In this document: positions 47,093-56,966 of the stretch, one piece after another
Position numbering within the stretch: position 1 is the first letter of the stretch
How the letters are laid out: every line of letters begins with the position of its first letter
DNA from: Natronosalvus amylolyticus
Lineage (GTDB): Archaea > Halobacteriota > Halobacteria > Halobacteriales > Natrialbaceae
Assembly (NCBI RefSeq): GCF_024298845.1
Contig: NZ_CP101156.1
Coordinates: forward strand, 2,356,001 to 2,420,000
Direction: 5' to 3'
DNA length: 64,000 nucleotides
Made by a program: the position numbers and the translations under genes
The notes under the pieces: generated by a model
What the model was told of the DNA's origin: nothing
Seen by the model: the letters and a program-made list of their open reading frames with translations, nothing else
The model's database searches: none

Positions 47093-50000
47093 ATGGCGAC
47101 AGAAAAACACACACCGCCACCAGATAGTGAATCGACTTCTCCGTCTGCGGATACAGAGATCGAGACAGATGCAAATGTAGCTGTAGCGAGAAAATCGGTC
47201 TCGAAAGGAGAGACAGACTCGAAGACGACGGATACGTTGTTGACTGAGGACAATTCAAAGAGCCAAACAAAGCAGGCCGAAAGCGATCCCGAACTACTGG
47301 ATACGCCAGAATCGACGTCCAAATCCGACACAGAGTTGCGAACGTATCTCGAGATACGGCCGTCGACGAAGGCGCTCAATGTATCGGCGGTGGCACAGGC
47401 GATGGAGTTGCTTTACAGTCGATTGGAAGCAGCCACAAAGAGCGGGCTCTGGAATACACTTCGAGGGAGGGCTAAGGCACCGCTTGTCGAGTGGCTGCTC
47501 GTTGCTGATGGGAGATCAGATACGAGTATTCGCTATCTTGTCGGGACGACAGACGAAGCGTTTCTCGATGATCTCGAGGCGATTTGTCGGACGTGCCTGC
47601 CGAATTCGTATGAACTCATGCAGGTGCAGTGGCATCCACGGTGTCTCGAAGACGCCCTGGAAGCAACATTGGACCAACCAAAATCGAGGCCGGCCTCGAG
47701 CTCACGTTCCAGTAGCGAACCCACGATAGACCCAGATAGAGACGAAGATCCACCATACGTAGCTGGCGTCGAATATCGCGGGCATGCCCACCTGGGTCGA
47801 GATTGGCTGACTTCGTTCAAGACGTTCGAAGAGGTATTGCCCACAGGGATGGAGACAGCCCAGCCTGAACAACATACACACGAGTCGCGACGGGTGCCAC
47901 TGGCGACGCTCATAGAGACGTTGTGTGAGGCGGCTGTGCCGGTTATGTATCAGGTTATCTGTCGTCCTGCAGGCTCTGTTCAGTCAACGGCCGATTCCTA
48001 TCAGATCGAACTCGAGGGCGGGATAGTCACGACAGGGGACAAGATAGCCGATTTCATGTTTTCGGGTACGGAGCCAAAAGACCCTGAGACAGTCGAACCC
48101 ACACCGGCCTATCGAGATCGACTCGAGTCACTCACGCGTCGGGATCACCGACATCCGTTTCAGGTATCAATTCGAGCGGTTACACTCTCGAGGGAGAATC
48201 CACAGAGAGCAAAAGAAACCGCCCACCAACTCTCCGGGGCGTTCGATCACCTCAGTGGGGCGTTTCACGAGATTTACGGCCACGTCGTTACTGATGATGA
48301 TCTCCACAACCAATCTCTGCCACCTGGCAGCACGATATACAAGCAACTCACTGACCGGGTTTGTAACGAGATAACCTACGATACACTCAAAAACCGACCA
48401 CCATGGAGAGCATACGAGAGCCGGGGATTGGTTATGTCGACTGCAGAACTCCCTACTGTTTGCTTACTCGATGGCGTTGGATTGACTGGCCATGGCCAAC
48501 GGGCACTCGAGGCACGACACTCAGAGCGGACGGGACTTCCATTGCCACCACCACAGATATTGGACCGCTATTCTGGAGTTGGGCAAGCACTGTGCGTTCC
48601 GTTGACCGATGATCGCCAGCCCCACTCACAACCGTTTGTGTTGCCACCTGCGCTCCAGGATCGACATCTGATCGTCATCGGCGATACGGGCTCTGGAAAG
48701 TCCGTCCTCACAACGACTGCCCTCCTTTCGAACGTCGAGGCCACAACAGGCCCAGAGATCCTGTTCGATTACAAAGGTGGGGGAACGGCCACTGAATTGC
48801 TCGAGGCCCACTACGCGCGGCGTGGGGGCCTCGGTGACGTCCAGTATTTCGACCTGACAAAGACCCTTCCTGCACTCTCGATATTCACCATCAGACCATT
48901 GCTCGAGGCAGGGCTCTCTCGTGAGGAAGCGCGGTCACGCATCGCCGGCCATTATGAAGAGATTCTGTCGGGGTTGATGGGTGAAGAACAGTATTATAGC
49001 GCAACGGAGTCCACGAAGGCGATTCGAAATCACCTCCGGGCGTTATTCGACCCGATTCACGGCACAGAGACGGTCTCTCACAAAGACCTCTACGATGCAT
49101 TGCAACTGACGCTGAGTGACCGGACACCACCATCGACATCCGATGAGCGCCTTAGCGCGTATTTTGCGGGCTTACTCGAGCGTGATCGAGACGTCTTCAA
49201 TATGGTATTGGGTGGGGCTGTCGCTCGAGTCGAGACCATTGCCACCGATGACCGACTCGCACCGTTGTTCGATCACGTCTACGTTCCCGAAGAGGAGGAA
49301 ACGGCAGACGCACAAATCGCAGACCGAGACGCTCCTCAAAACCAAACAGACGCTACTCGAGAAACCACACAAACAGACCGGGACGACGAAGACCACAGAG
49401 GCCACGAGTCTGTACAAACAGACGTCACAAACGGAGAACACACGGGCGACGCTCGAGAGACCAACGAACTGGAGCCTCGGGTGGGGCGTGAAATCTCGAT
49501 CGAAGATATCGGCAAGTCTGATGAAGAGCGTGACCCCTACTTCGATTTTACCGAGATTATCGACGAAGATGTCATAATCGTCTTCGATTTTGGTGGGATG
49601 GAAGAGCGAGTAAAGCGTGCCCTGACGATGGTGTTGCTCTCGAATCTCTGGATTGCGCTTAAAGCACGCACTGAGGAAAGCGACGGCGACGAAACTCGAG
49701 AATCACCACAAGTCAACCTGTATCTCGAGGAAGCGAAAGACGTCGCAACGACACAGTTGGTCGATACACTGTTGTCACAGGGGCGTTCGTTCGGCCTCTC
49801 TCTCATGTTGGGCGTGCAGTTTCCGGGCCAACTCCGTTCGGCCGATCCATCGAATCAGACGTACGAAGAGGCGCTCAACGAGATCGGCACGTTCGTCGTC
49901 GGCAACGTGAGTATTGAAGCAGACCTCCCAAAGGCGCTGGCTACCGACGATGTGCCACCCGAAAAAGTTGCTCGACGGCTTGCAGCAATGCGTCACGGTG

Positions 50001-51220
50001 AGTGGCTGGTCCGCCCAGCCGCCGAGTTCGGGGAACCTGCACCTCGTCCATTCCTCGGACGCTCACTCACCCCACCGGCCGGCCACCCAGTAAGCGATCA
50101 ACCCCTTGAAGGCAAACAGTACCAGTCGTTCAAAGCGGCGTTCGACCTCATGTCTATCGAGACCTGGGACAACGCAGGGCTGGCATACGAATCAGACCCG
50201 GTTCTCGCCGACCAGACCGATGGTACTGCAACCGATGATGAAACGCCCGAAGAAGACCAGTCTCTGCGCGTTGACTCGTTATTACCACACTCAAAGCGAT
50301 TGCCTGAGTGTGTATACTACAACGAGGAGATTCATGCCCTTTGTTGTCGATCCTGTCGGAACCGCTATGATCCCACAATCGAGGGAATAAAACGCGCAAT
50401 TACCTGTTGTCACACCCTCGAGGAAGTCGACCCTGCAGATATCCCCGTCTGTGAAATCAACCTCAAACTCACGACCGAAGAGCGAGAAGAATCCCCGTGG
50501 ACCGACCGACAGCTACTGTTCTTACAGACGGTCTACAACGCCCAGCAACTCCGATGTGACCCACTCGAGTACGACTTGCTTCGTGACTCGATGATCCGCC
50601 TCCAGGAGTACGTCGGAATCGATACCGAAGCGATTGCCCCACTGCTGGAAGCAGACGTCCTTCGCCACGATGCAGATCACCCTCATCGCCTCTACTCCGT
50701 CTCGCCTGAAGGACGAACAGTCATTGGCGAGAGCTACCGACAGGGCGTCGATTACGGGCATGGAGAAGGCGACCTCGAAGAGTCCTCACAACACGTCTTC
50801 GGCATCGAAGTTACCCGACAGTACCTCGAGGCCACCTACGTTGATGACCCTGATTCGACGGTGACTGAGATTATCCCCTATTATGACATCGATGGCAACC
50901 ATCGTCTCGACCTCGCTGGTGTTGATGGCGATGGAGAGATCGTCATCACAGCAGAAGTCGAACGGATCAACAACGACGTCCACCGTGCCGTCCCCGCCGA
51001 TTTCGATAAGATGGCTGCCTGTGAACCCGAAGAAGCCATCTGGATCGTTATGAAGCAGGCCGATGGACACAAAGTCCTCTCTGCGCTTAACAATCCACCC
51101 GAGGGGCCGCCTCGAGTCACCAAAACGTATGCGAAAACGACACCACCCCAGCAGTTCCGCATTGACACACCTGGGTTGACTGCGGTCTATCCGGCTGAGT
51201 GGCTCAGAGACCAGTACTGA
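47093..51220 (+). CDS. Coupling-type conjugation ATPase with extra C-terminal domains
   Basis: A 1375-residue HerA/TraG-family ATPase. Residues 1-90 are acidic and disordered. Walker A is LIVIGDTGSGKSVLTTT (about 530) with FDYKGGGTATELLEAHY after it. Walker B is QVNLYLEEAKDVATTQ (about 875), and QGRSFGLSLMLGVQFPGQLR and NVSIEADLPKALATDD follow. The Asp/Glu/Thr insert at 735-800 is low complexity. Residues 1090-1140 hold a Cys cluster (CVYYNEEIHALCCRSCRNRY; CCHTL). The last 150 residues have HRLDLAGVDGDGEIVITAEV, which resembles a PD-(D/E)xK core. Coupling proteins select DNA for the T4SS channel. The nuclease-like tail is unusual. No TM is visible, unlike VirD4. Confidence 0.75.
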   Translation: MATEKHTPPPDSESTSPSADTEIETDANVAVARKSVSKGETDSKTTDTLLTEDNSKSQTKQAESDPELLDTPESTSKSDTELRTYLEIRPSTKALNVSAVAQAMELLYSRLEAATKSGLWNTLRGRAKAPLVEWLLVADGRSDTSIRYLVGTTDEAFLDDLEAICRTCLPNSYELMQVQWHPRCLEDALEATLDQPKSRPASSSRSSSEPTIDPDRDEDPPYVAGVEYRGHAHLGRDWLTSFKTFEEVLPTGMETAQPEQHTHESRRVPLATLIETLCEAAVPVMYQVICRPAGSVQSTADSYQIELEGGIVTTGDKIADFMFSGTEPKDPETVEPTPAYRDRLESLTRRDHRHPFQVSIRAVTLSRENPQRAKETAHQLSGAFDHLSGAFHEIYGHVVTDDDLHNQSLPPGSTIYKQLTDRVCNEITYDTLKNRPPWRAYESRGLVMSTAELPTVCLLDGVGLTGHGQRALEARHSERTGLPLPPPQILDRYSGVGQALCVPLTDDRQPHSQPFVLPPALQDRHLIVIGDTGSGKSVLTTTALLSNVEATTGPEILFDYKGGGTATELLEAHYARRGGLGDVQYFDLTKTLPALSIFTIRPLLEAGLSREEARSRIAGHYEEILSGLMGEEQYYSATESTKAIRNHLRALFDPIHGTETVSHKDLYDALQLTLSDRTPPSTSDERLSAYFAGLLERDRDVFNMVLGGAVARVETIATDDRLAPLFDHVYVPEEEETADAQIADRDAPQNQTDATRETTQTDRDDEDHRGHESVQTDVTNGEHTGDARETNELEPRVGREISIEDIGKSDEERDPYFDFTEIIDEDVIIVFDFGGMEERVKRALTMVLLSNLWIALKARTEESDGDETRESPQVNLYLEEAKDVATTQLVDTLLSQGRSFGLSLMLGVQFPGQLRSADPSNQTYEEALNEIGTFVVGNVSIEADLPKALATDDVPPEKVARRLAAMRHGEWLVRPAAEFGEPAPRPFLGRSLTPPAGHPVSDQPLEGKQYQSFKAAFDLMSIETWDNAGLAYESDPVLADQTDGTATDDETPEEDQSLRVDSLLPHSKRLPECVYYNEEIHALCCRSCRNRYDPTIEGIKRAITCCHTLEEVDPADIPVCEINLKLTTEEREESPWTDRQLLFLQTVYNAQQLRCDPLEYDLLRDSMIRLQEYVGIDTEAIAPLLEADVLRHDADHPHRLYSVSPEGRTVIGESYRQGVDYGHGEGDLEESSQHVFGIEVTRQYLEATYVDDPDSTVTEIIPYYDIDGNHRLDLAGVDGDGEIVITAEVERINNDVHRAVPADFDKMAACEPEEAIWIVMKQADGHKVLSALNNPPEGPPRVTKTYAKTTPPQQFRIDTPGLTAVYPAEWLRDQY

Positions 51221-51348
51221 ACAGTGTAGTCATCTGGCTACATTCTCGAGGCTGACCGACCTCGTTGGAGGCAACGAACTACCTCACCGTACTCGCCCAC
51301 GGCTTGCTCCGTTCGCTCCTTAGGCAGGGGCGTAGCGCCCAAGTCCAA

Positions 51349-51984
51349 TTAAACGCCATCTTCTTCGAGATTCGCCGCAAGTCGTGACTGGAGCGCGGCG
51401 TTTATCGGAATCAAAAGGAGCCACGTCAGAATCCCGAAGCTGGGATCGAACGCCGCGACGATTATCGCCAGGAGAAACACAAACGGGGACGCGAGATACC
51501 TAGCTGCTTGAATCTTCACAGCTCGAGACGCAAGTCCTTCTTCAACGAGTTGTTTCCACGACGCGTACGACCAGAGGAGTGCAAGAGTGAACCCGGTAAG
51601 TGCGAGCGTGCCCGACAGAAACATGATTCCGAGCTGACCTGGGTACGTCGCAAAGACGCTCGAGGCGAACGGGACGAACGCGACCATGAGGAGAAACAAG
51701 AGATTGAGCCACACTACTCCCCTGTCGTGTTTCACGATGTGGACGAAGACGCGACGGTGGTTGACCCAGTATGACGCAATGACAAGGAAGCTCAGGACGA
51801 AGCCGAAGAACTCGTGCCATTGCTCGAGGATGAGATCAGGGAGAACCGAAATCTGGCTTCCCACCGGAATGTCCGGAACAGTGATTTCGAGCACCAACAA
51901 CGTGATGGCGATAGCGATGACGCCGTCGCTCAACGCGAGTAATCGATCCGTTTCATCTGACTCTTGACGAAATGATAACACCAT
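51349..51984 (-). CDS. TMEM175-like (DUF1211) potassium-channel-type membrane protein
   Basis: A 211-residue protein with the family start RLLALSDGVIAIAITLLVLE (about 14-33), a match to the FSDGVxAIAITLLV signature in which the Phe is replaced by Leu, and five more hydrophobic segments (FFGFVLSFLVIASYWVNHRR; VWLNLLFLLMVAFVPFASSV; ASPFVFLLAIIVAAF). TMEM175 proteins are K+-selective or proton-leak channels. The order of segments and the HRRVF turn are typical. It is convergent with the ATPase gene. The gap between has GTTCGCTCCTTAGGCAGGGG and CGTAGCGCCC, similar to 24230-24275. Confidence 0.8.
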   Translation of the reverse strand: MVLSFRQESDETDRLLALSDGVIAIAITLLVLEITVPDIPVGSQISVLPDLILEQWHEFFGFVLSFLVIASYWVNHRRVFVHIVKHDRGVVWLNLLFLLMVAFVPFASSVFATYPGQLGIMFLSGTLALTGFTLALLWSYASWKQLVEEGLASRAVKIQAARYLASPFVFLLAIIVAAFDPSFGILTWLLLIPINAALQSRLAANLEEDGV

Positions 51985-52344
51985 GGATTGGCAAACGCCA
52001 CCAATTTACAAACAATTGTTCGTCGATTTTCACACGTGTGTTCCGGACTGTCGTTCGGTTCTCACCAGTTACAGTTACAATTAAAGGGAGTACTGGTGGT
52101 GAGTCCTTCCTCTGGATGTTGCACGTGTTTTCTGCCAGCTACCGGACAGATAGAACGAGGTATGGAAGATACACAGCGCGTATACAGCACAAGATTCGGC
52201 TCGATCGACGAAAGTGGTGATCGCTCAGAATGGGGGAACGTAGTTACCGGAACTGCAATCGAGCTATCAGCCATCTCTAAAAAATGGCGCTTCGCTTTTC
52301 GGGCGATTCGAATGCATCACAGGGATAGTGTGAAAAATTGCCGC
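51985..52344. other. Intergenic stretch with a possible short ORF
   Basis: No confident gene. An ATG at 52162 on the plus strand opens MEDTQRVYSTRFGSIDESGD then WGNVVTGTAIELSAISKKW, which looks coding up to about 52290 and then runs into the antisense of the hydrolase. It may be a short gene or a remnant. The first 100 bases hold the probable promoter region of the membrane gene. Confidence 0.3.
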
Positions 52345-53187
52345 TTAGTCCGCGTCGCTGATGAAGGACAGCACCTCGTCGGTGAAGCGGTCTGGTGCGA
52401 CGAAATGTGCCGCGTGTCCGTGCCCATCGAAGGTAGCGAGGCGACTGTTCGGTAACGTGTCGTGGAGTTCCTCAGCGCTCTCTTTGAGCCACCCGCTCTC
52501 GCTCCCTGTGGGAAGTAACGTCGGCGTGGATAAGTCTTCGAACGGTGTGAGATCATACTCCCGCCTCTCCGCACCCGCTTCTAACTCGGGCAAGAGTGTT
52601 TGTTGGAATGTCTCCACGTACCGGCCCCACATCGGTCCCGAGCGAATCGCGTCGAGTTCGTCCGACTCGAATTTGGCTATATCGTCGAGGAAGAGTATGA
52701 GTGCCTGCTCGTTCTGCCCCGCCTCTAACAACGCCATCATCTCTCCGACCGTCTCCTCTATGCGGGCTAAACGCTCCTCGGAGATGATGGGAGGCTCGTA
52801 TAGGATCACACTCCGTAGATTGTCGATTCGCGGGGCCGCACCCAGTGCAACGAGAGCGCCATAGGAATGGCCGATGAGCGTCACTGCGTTGTCGATCGAC
52901 TCGACAACCGCGACCACGTCGTCGAACTGTGGTTCTGCTGTCCCACTGTACTCGTCAGGGGAGCCGCTGTCACCGTGATACCGTCGGTCCATGGCATGGA
53001 CCGTAGTGTGTTCTGCGAACTTCGAACGGACATCGCCGACTTCCCAGACCGCACGATCAGTGACGGACCCATGAACAAGGACGGACGGCGGCCCACTCCC
53101 CGACCGCTCGTACACGATTTCAGTCCCATCTGTGGACGTCACTGTCGCTATCTCTTTGCCTTCATCGGACTCTGTTACTTCAGTCAT
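52345..53187 (-). CDS. Alpha/beta-hydrolase
   Basis: A 280-residue protein from ATG 53187. It has an oxyanion block SVLVHGSVTDRAVWEV, DRRYHGDSG, the nucleophile elbow TLIGHSYGALVALG (Ser at about 114), and the catalytic His in TFDGHGHAAHFVAPDRF near the end. The acid is probably in LLPTGSESGW or the strand before it. No signal, so cytoplasmic. Substrate unknown; the fold fits esterase, haloperoxidase-type or thioesterase roles. The ATG was chosen because the upstream frame has no support. Confidence 0.8.
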   Translation of the reverse strand: MTEVTESDEGKEIATVTSTDGTEIVYERSGSGPPSVLVHGSVTDRAVWEVGDVRSKFAEHTTVHAMDRRYHGDSGSPDEYSGTAEPQFDDVVAVVESIDNAVTLIGHSYGALVALGAAPRIDNLRSVILYEPPIISEERLARIEETVGEMMALLEAGQNEQALILFLDDIAKFESDELDAIRSGPMWGRYVETFQQTLLPELEAGAERREYDLTPFEDLSTPTLLPTGSESGWLKESAEELHDTLPNSRLATFDGHGHAAHFVAPDRFTDEVLSFISDAD

Positions 53188-53211
53188 GTGGCTTCTCACC
53201 CAATAGAGCAC

Positions 53212-54828
53212 TATGCGAACTAATCACATAGGTGCAACTGATGACGGATTTGCAGAGGTTGAAAGAAACCTAGTCAGTGAGAGATAGGTCTGCCAATCCG
53301 ACGCAGATCACTCGGAGCAAGCGAAGTCTATTTGCATCATCCAAGCTCTATATCCAGCAGCCAACACTTTTCATCTAGCGAAGATTTCAACAAAGTCGAC
53401 TGGACCACATACCAACACACAACTATTCTACAAACACCCCTCGAGGGAGGTCCTGAATTGACAAGGGTTTGTCTCCGGAATGCATAATCGTCGACCGCGG
53501 CCGCAAGTAGTGTGTGAAAATTTGTGTCAGGGTAAACTAGGACTCTCAAGGGTAAGGAAAAACATCTCGAGTGCTGCTTCAATCAGTGTATCAACGTCTC
53601 GAGTCACACTCGAGAGTCGGAATCGATACCTCGAGCAAAGTACCTGATCATCGAAAACTCGTGAGGCACCGTACAAGATTCCAATAATTATACTCGTCCT
53701 GGTCGTGGTCCCCATCGGTAGAATGGGGGCCCAGAGTCACAGTCATCCTGATCGGGTTGCTCTTTCTGGTGAACTTGTAGCTACTGTCTCTGGTGTACAA
53801 CCTATTGGAGACACTCGAGAAACTCGAGGCCGCATTCTGAACGCGTCGTTCCATCGATATCGAGATGACCAGGAGCCTCGACCAAATCCCTCAGAGCCAC
53901 AAAGGACGTGTGAGGCCGTATATGGGGTGTCGAGAGGCCTGAAAACTCGCTCGAGGCACGAGAAACAATTCAGTTAGGGAGAAACTCCAGAATTCGAGTA
54001 CTCAGTTGGAGGCACAAACAGACTCGAGCAATCCCATTCATCGATGAAACCTCCATTTGACCAAATATCACCCCCGAATTTAGGAAACAAATTCACTTTC
54101 GAACCATAAAATCGATAGACAGAGGCCGATTATGGAAAACAAGACAGTCTATTGAGGACTCAATAGTTTCGATTATTAGTACACTCTAATCACACCGTAG
54201 AAGAGTCGAGACGTCGTTTCTCGAGGAGTCCACTCCGGTCAAGCTTGAGGTTCGCTTCCTCGAGACATTCTCACGAAGAGCCACCCAAAACCGATAGCCG
54301 AAGGCCGATTATGAACTCCGCAACAACCGCTTTTGCACCCCCACTCGAGTCTCCCAAACTCACCCGACCACATCTCACACCCATACGACCGCTCAACGCT
54401 TCCCTCGACTCGAGAGGTCTCCCATCCACTCCCCCCAAGCCTAGTTCTACCGCTCGAGGGTGGCACAAACGTATTTGCGGAGTTACTACGTCTTTATGCG
54501 AGAGGTCTGGTGACGGTTCGTTGCATTACAAAAGGGATCGCCTCATGTACTGAACGTGACTACTCATCCCGGGAGAAGACTATATATAGAACGCTATTTC
54601 AAGCAAATCAGAGACAGTTGGCGTTCTCGCGTAACTATTCACAACACTCACCAAACCACTCTCGAGAGAGGGACTACATCTCAAACCGAACACGGAACCA
54701 CAGTCGATCGGCCTGGTGGTGGGTTGTGTGCTGGTAATTAATGAACAGGTCTATTGCAGCCATTGTCAGAGAGACACCACTCAACCCAAATATCATAAAT
54801 ATCTATACTTGCACATACTAACTATACT
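53212..54828. other. Gene-poor stretch of 1.6 kb with a partial cassette repeat
   Basis: No gene was recognised on either strand; the open frames have no coding-like codon use or motif. A degenerate direct repeat, CGATAGaCagAGGCCGATTATG at 54112-54133 and CGATAGCCGAAGGCCGATTATG at 54292-54313, is 180 bases apart. The part 54658-54736 matches the cassette repeat (see there). TATATATAG at 54582-54590 and an AT-rich stretch ahead of 54829 would be promoter DNA. The region looks like decayed accessory DNA. Confidence 0.4.
54658..54736 (+). repeat. Cassette repeat, partial copy 6
   Basis: CTCGAGAGAGGGACTACATC, TCAAACCGAACACGGAACCA, and CCTGGTGGTGGGTTGTGTGC then TGG align with the non-coding flank of copies 1-5 (CTCGAGAGAGGACCCACATC, TGAACCACGCACTC, GTTGGTGGGTTGGTTACTGG) at roughly 75 percent by eye, in the same direction. 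It is 45 kb away from the array and lies 90 bases ahead of the beta-helix protein gene. The neighbouring coding tail is not recognisable. Confidence 0.55.
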
Positions 54829-56916
54829 ATGCGAGAGATATACTGGGCTGTTTTACTCGTATGTGTGGTAGGTGGGTTATTCCTATTTTCAGGTGCGTCA
54901 GGGGCGATATCCCAAGAAGTCAGTGAACAACACACCCTCGAGTATTCATCTGAGGCAGACTACGAGATTGATTCCATGGATGAGTTTGACTACTATAACA
55001 GCCGCGGCTGGGAGGATCAAACAGGCAGTGGTCACGTAGTGGTCGTCTTCAACACTGACCTCAACCTCACAGAAGCACGAGACGATACGATCGTTTACGA
55101 TAACTCAGTACCGTTAATTCTCAAGGGAGATGTGACTCTCGAGGGACTTCAAGCGCCCACAGTCGACGTCAGCGAGGAGGAAGCCAATTTAATGCTGGAC
55201 GAGCTCACTCTGGAAGGTGCCGCTGCGGACGGCCCCGATACTGCGTTGATCGAGAGCGAGGGAGCAGTAAAGTTGCAGAATGTGACAATTAGGGATACAA
55301 TTCACACCGCTGCCTACCCGACTGATGTCTTCGAGGAGACGTACCGCGTCTCGCTGATTGATTCGGGCGATGATGTCGAAGTTGAAGATAGCGAGTTTAT
55401 TCTAGCAGAGCGACCAATCGAAGCGGCAGGTGACGTGACCATCCGCTCGTCGGTTATCAAGAACGCGAGCAGTGGGGGAATCAAGGCCGGTGGCACAGTC
55501 GACGCCCAAGATGTAACGCTAAGCGACATCACTGGTGATAGTGGACTCGCCGGTGAAAACGTCGTTGCTGATCAAGTTACGATCACCGATGTCCGGGCTT
55601 CAAGCGGGGGAGCGATCAGTGCCAGTGAAGACGCCACAATTCGAGACAGCATTATCAATAATGCCCATGCTAGGTACAACGGTGGTGCCGTGGTTGCCGG
55701 GAGCCACCTCCGAATCGAGGACACCCAAATTACTGAGGCAACGTCAAGTCAGTCGAATTCGATTTATGGCTACGACGAACTGACGGTCGTCAACTCCACA
55801 CTCAAGGAGGCAGATGCATTGCAGCCGAGTCTGGCTGGCTACGCCGATGCGTCGGCAACCCTGAAACGTTCCCATCTGGTCAATGTTGAAACCGTTCGAG
55901 CCGAAACGATTACGGCTACGAATGTATTCGTGGATCACACACAAGACTATGCCTTTGATGCACGGGAATTGACGGTCACTGACAGCGAGATTCGCCACAC
56001 TGGTGGACTTAGCGCGAGTAGAGAACTAATCATTCAAAACACACTGGTTCATGATGTCGAGACGGTTGGTGGAAGCGCACCTCGTGGATCGATTATAATC
56101 GTCGGATCGACGCTTACAAATCTTGACGTTATTGATACGTTCAATCCTTACCACAGCCTCGAGATCCGAGAAACGACAATCGTCGGGACCAACAGTCCAC
56201 TAATACCTGAAATAAATGATTTAGACGACCGAACTCTCGACTCGGTCAACGTTATCGATGCCGAGGAACCGGTGTTTGAAGGAACGGTTCCTGATCGAGA
56301 CTCAGTGTTCATCGATACGGCGGGTAACTGGGAGAACTTGAGCCCTGATCTCTACTGGAGTACTGAAGAGCCCTTCGAACAATACCTGCCACCAGTAGCT
56401 GTCATCGATGACGCCACAATTAAAGAGTCGAACGCGGTTCAGGGCGAGGAGATTGTGATTTCGGCAAAGTTAGTTAATCAAGGTGGTTCAGGTAACCTCA
56501 GAGTTGACTTGCGCGACAACGAAACCACACTTAAAACTGAAGCGGTTAGCATTGAGCCTGGAGAAACAGCGACGGTTGATTTCTCGGTCGAGCTTTCGGA
56601 TATGACGATTGGTGACCAGAATCTCACCCTATCCACGTTTGACGATGAGCACAAAATGACGATCTCGGTTGCAGACGATGAAGCAGACGAAGGAGACAAT
56701 GATACCGAGACTGGCTCAGGTGACGATGATACCGGAGCAGATATTAACGGCATCTCCTCGGAACATGGGGACGACGCTGACGAGACGACGAACGATGGCG
56801 ACGGCGACGACGTACCACAATCAATGACAGGAGTTGATGGACTCGCGACAGGCTTCACAGTGTTTGGTGCGGTGTTGGCGCTTCTCGGCGTAAGCTACTA
56901 TCGTGTAAGACGGTAG
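54829..56916 (+). CDS. Beta-helix surface protein with C-terminal TM
   Basis: A 695-residue protein with a signal (WAVLLVCVVGGLFLFSGASG) and a long right-handed beta-helix-like region (about 60-470), with many units such as VTIRSSVIKNASSGGIKAGG and ATIRDSIINNAHARYNGGAV. A CARDB-like beta domain follows (IKESNAVQGEEIVISAKLVN, about 520-610), then an Asp-rich stalk (DNDTETGSGDDDTG) and GLATGFTVFGAVLALLGVSYYRVRR-type end, given here as GFTVFGAVLALLG, a weak match to PGF-CTERM anchors. A role as an adhesin or polysaccharide-binding protein is inferred. It is next to a cassette-repeat copy and ahead of the FtsZ-like gene. Confidence 0.7.
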   Translation: MREIYWAVLLVCVVGGLFLFSGASGAISQEVSEQHTLEYSSEADYEIDSMDEFDYYNSRGWEDQTGSGHVVVVFNTDLNLTEARDDTIVYDNSVPLILKGDVTLEGLQAPTVDVSEEEANLMLDELTLEGAAADGPDTALIESEGAVKLQNVTIRDTIHTAAYPTDVFEETYRVSLIDSGDDVEVEDSEFILAERPIEAAGDVTIRSSVIKNASSGGIKAGGTVDAQDVTLSDITGDSGLAGENVVADQVTITDVRASSGGAISASEDATIRDSIINNAHARYNGGAVVAGSHLRIEDTQITEATSSQSNSIYGYDELTVVNSTLKEADALQPSLAGYADASATLKRSHLVNVETVRAETITATNVFVDHTQDYAFDARELTVTDSEIRHTGGLSASRELIIQNTLVHDVETVGGSAPRGSIIIVGSTLTNLDVIDTFNPYHSLEIRETTIVGTNSPLIPEINDLDDRTLDSVNVIDAEEPVFEGTVPDRDSVFIDTAGNWENLSPDLYWSTEEPFEQYLPPVAVIDDATIKESNAVQGEEIVISAKLVNQGGSGNLRVDLRDNETTLKTEAVSIEPGETATVDFSVELSDMTIGDQNLTLSTFDDEHKMTISVADDEADEGDNDTETGSGDDDTGADINGISSEHGDDADETTNDGDGDDVPQSMTGVDGLATGFTVFGAVLALLGVSYYRVRR

Positions 56917-56966
56917 ATTATCCGTTTGTTCGATAGTTTTCTACGACTGGACTGAAACGTTTCCAT

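Noticed and set aside
53337-54737. Several 60-130 residue frames in the gene-poor stretch
   Set aside because: They have no motif, start context or coding-type codon use, and overlap one another on both strands.
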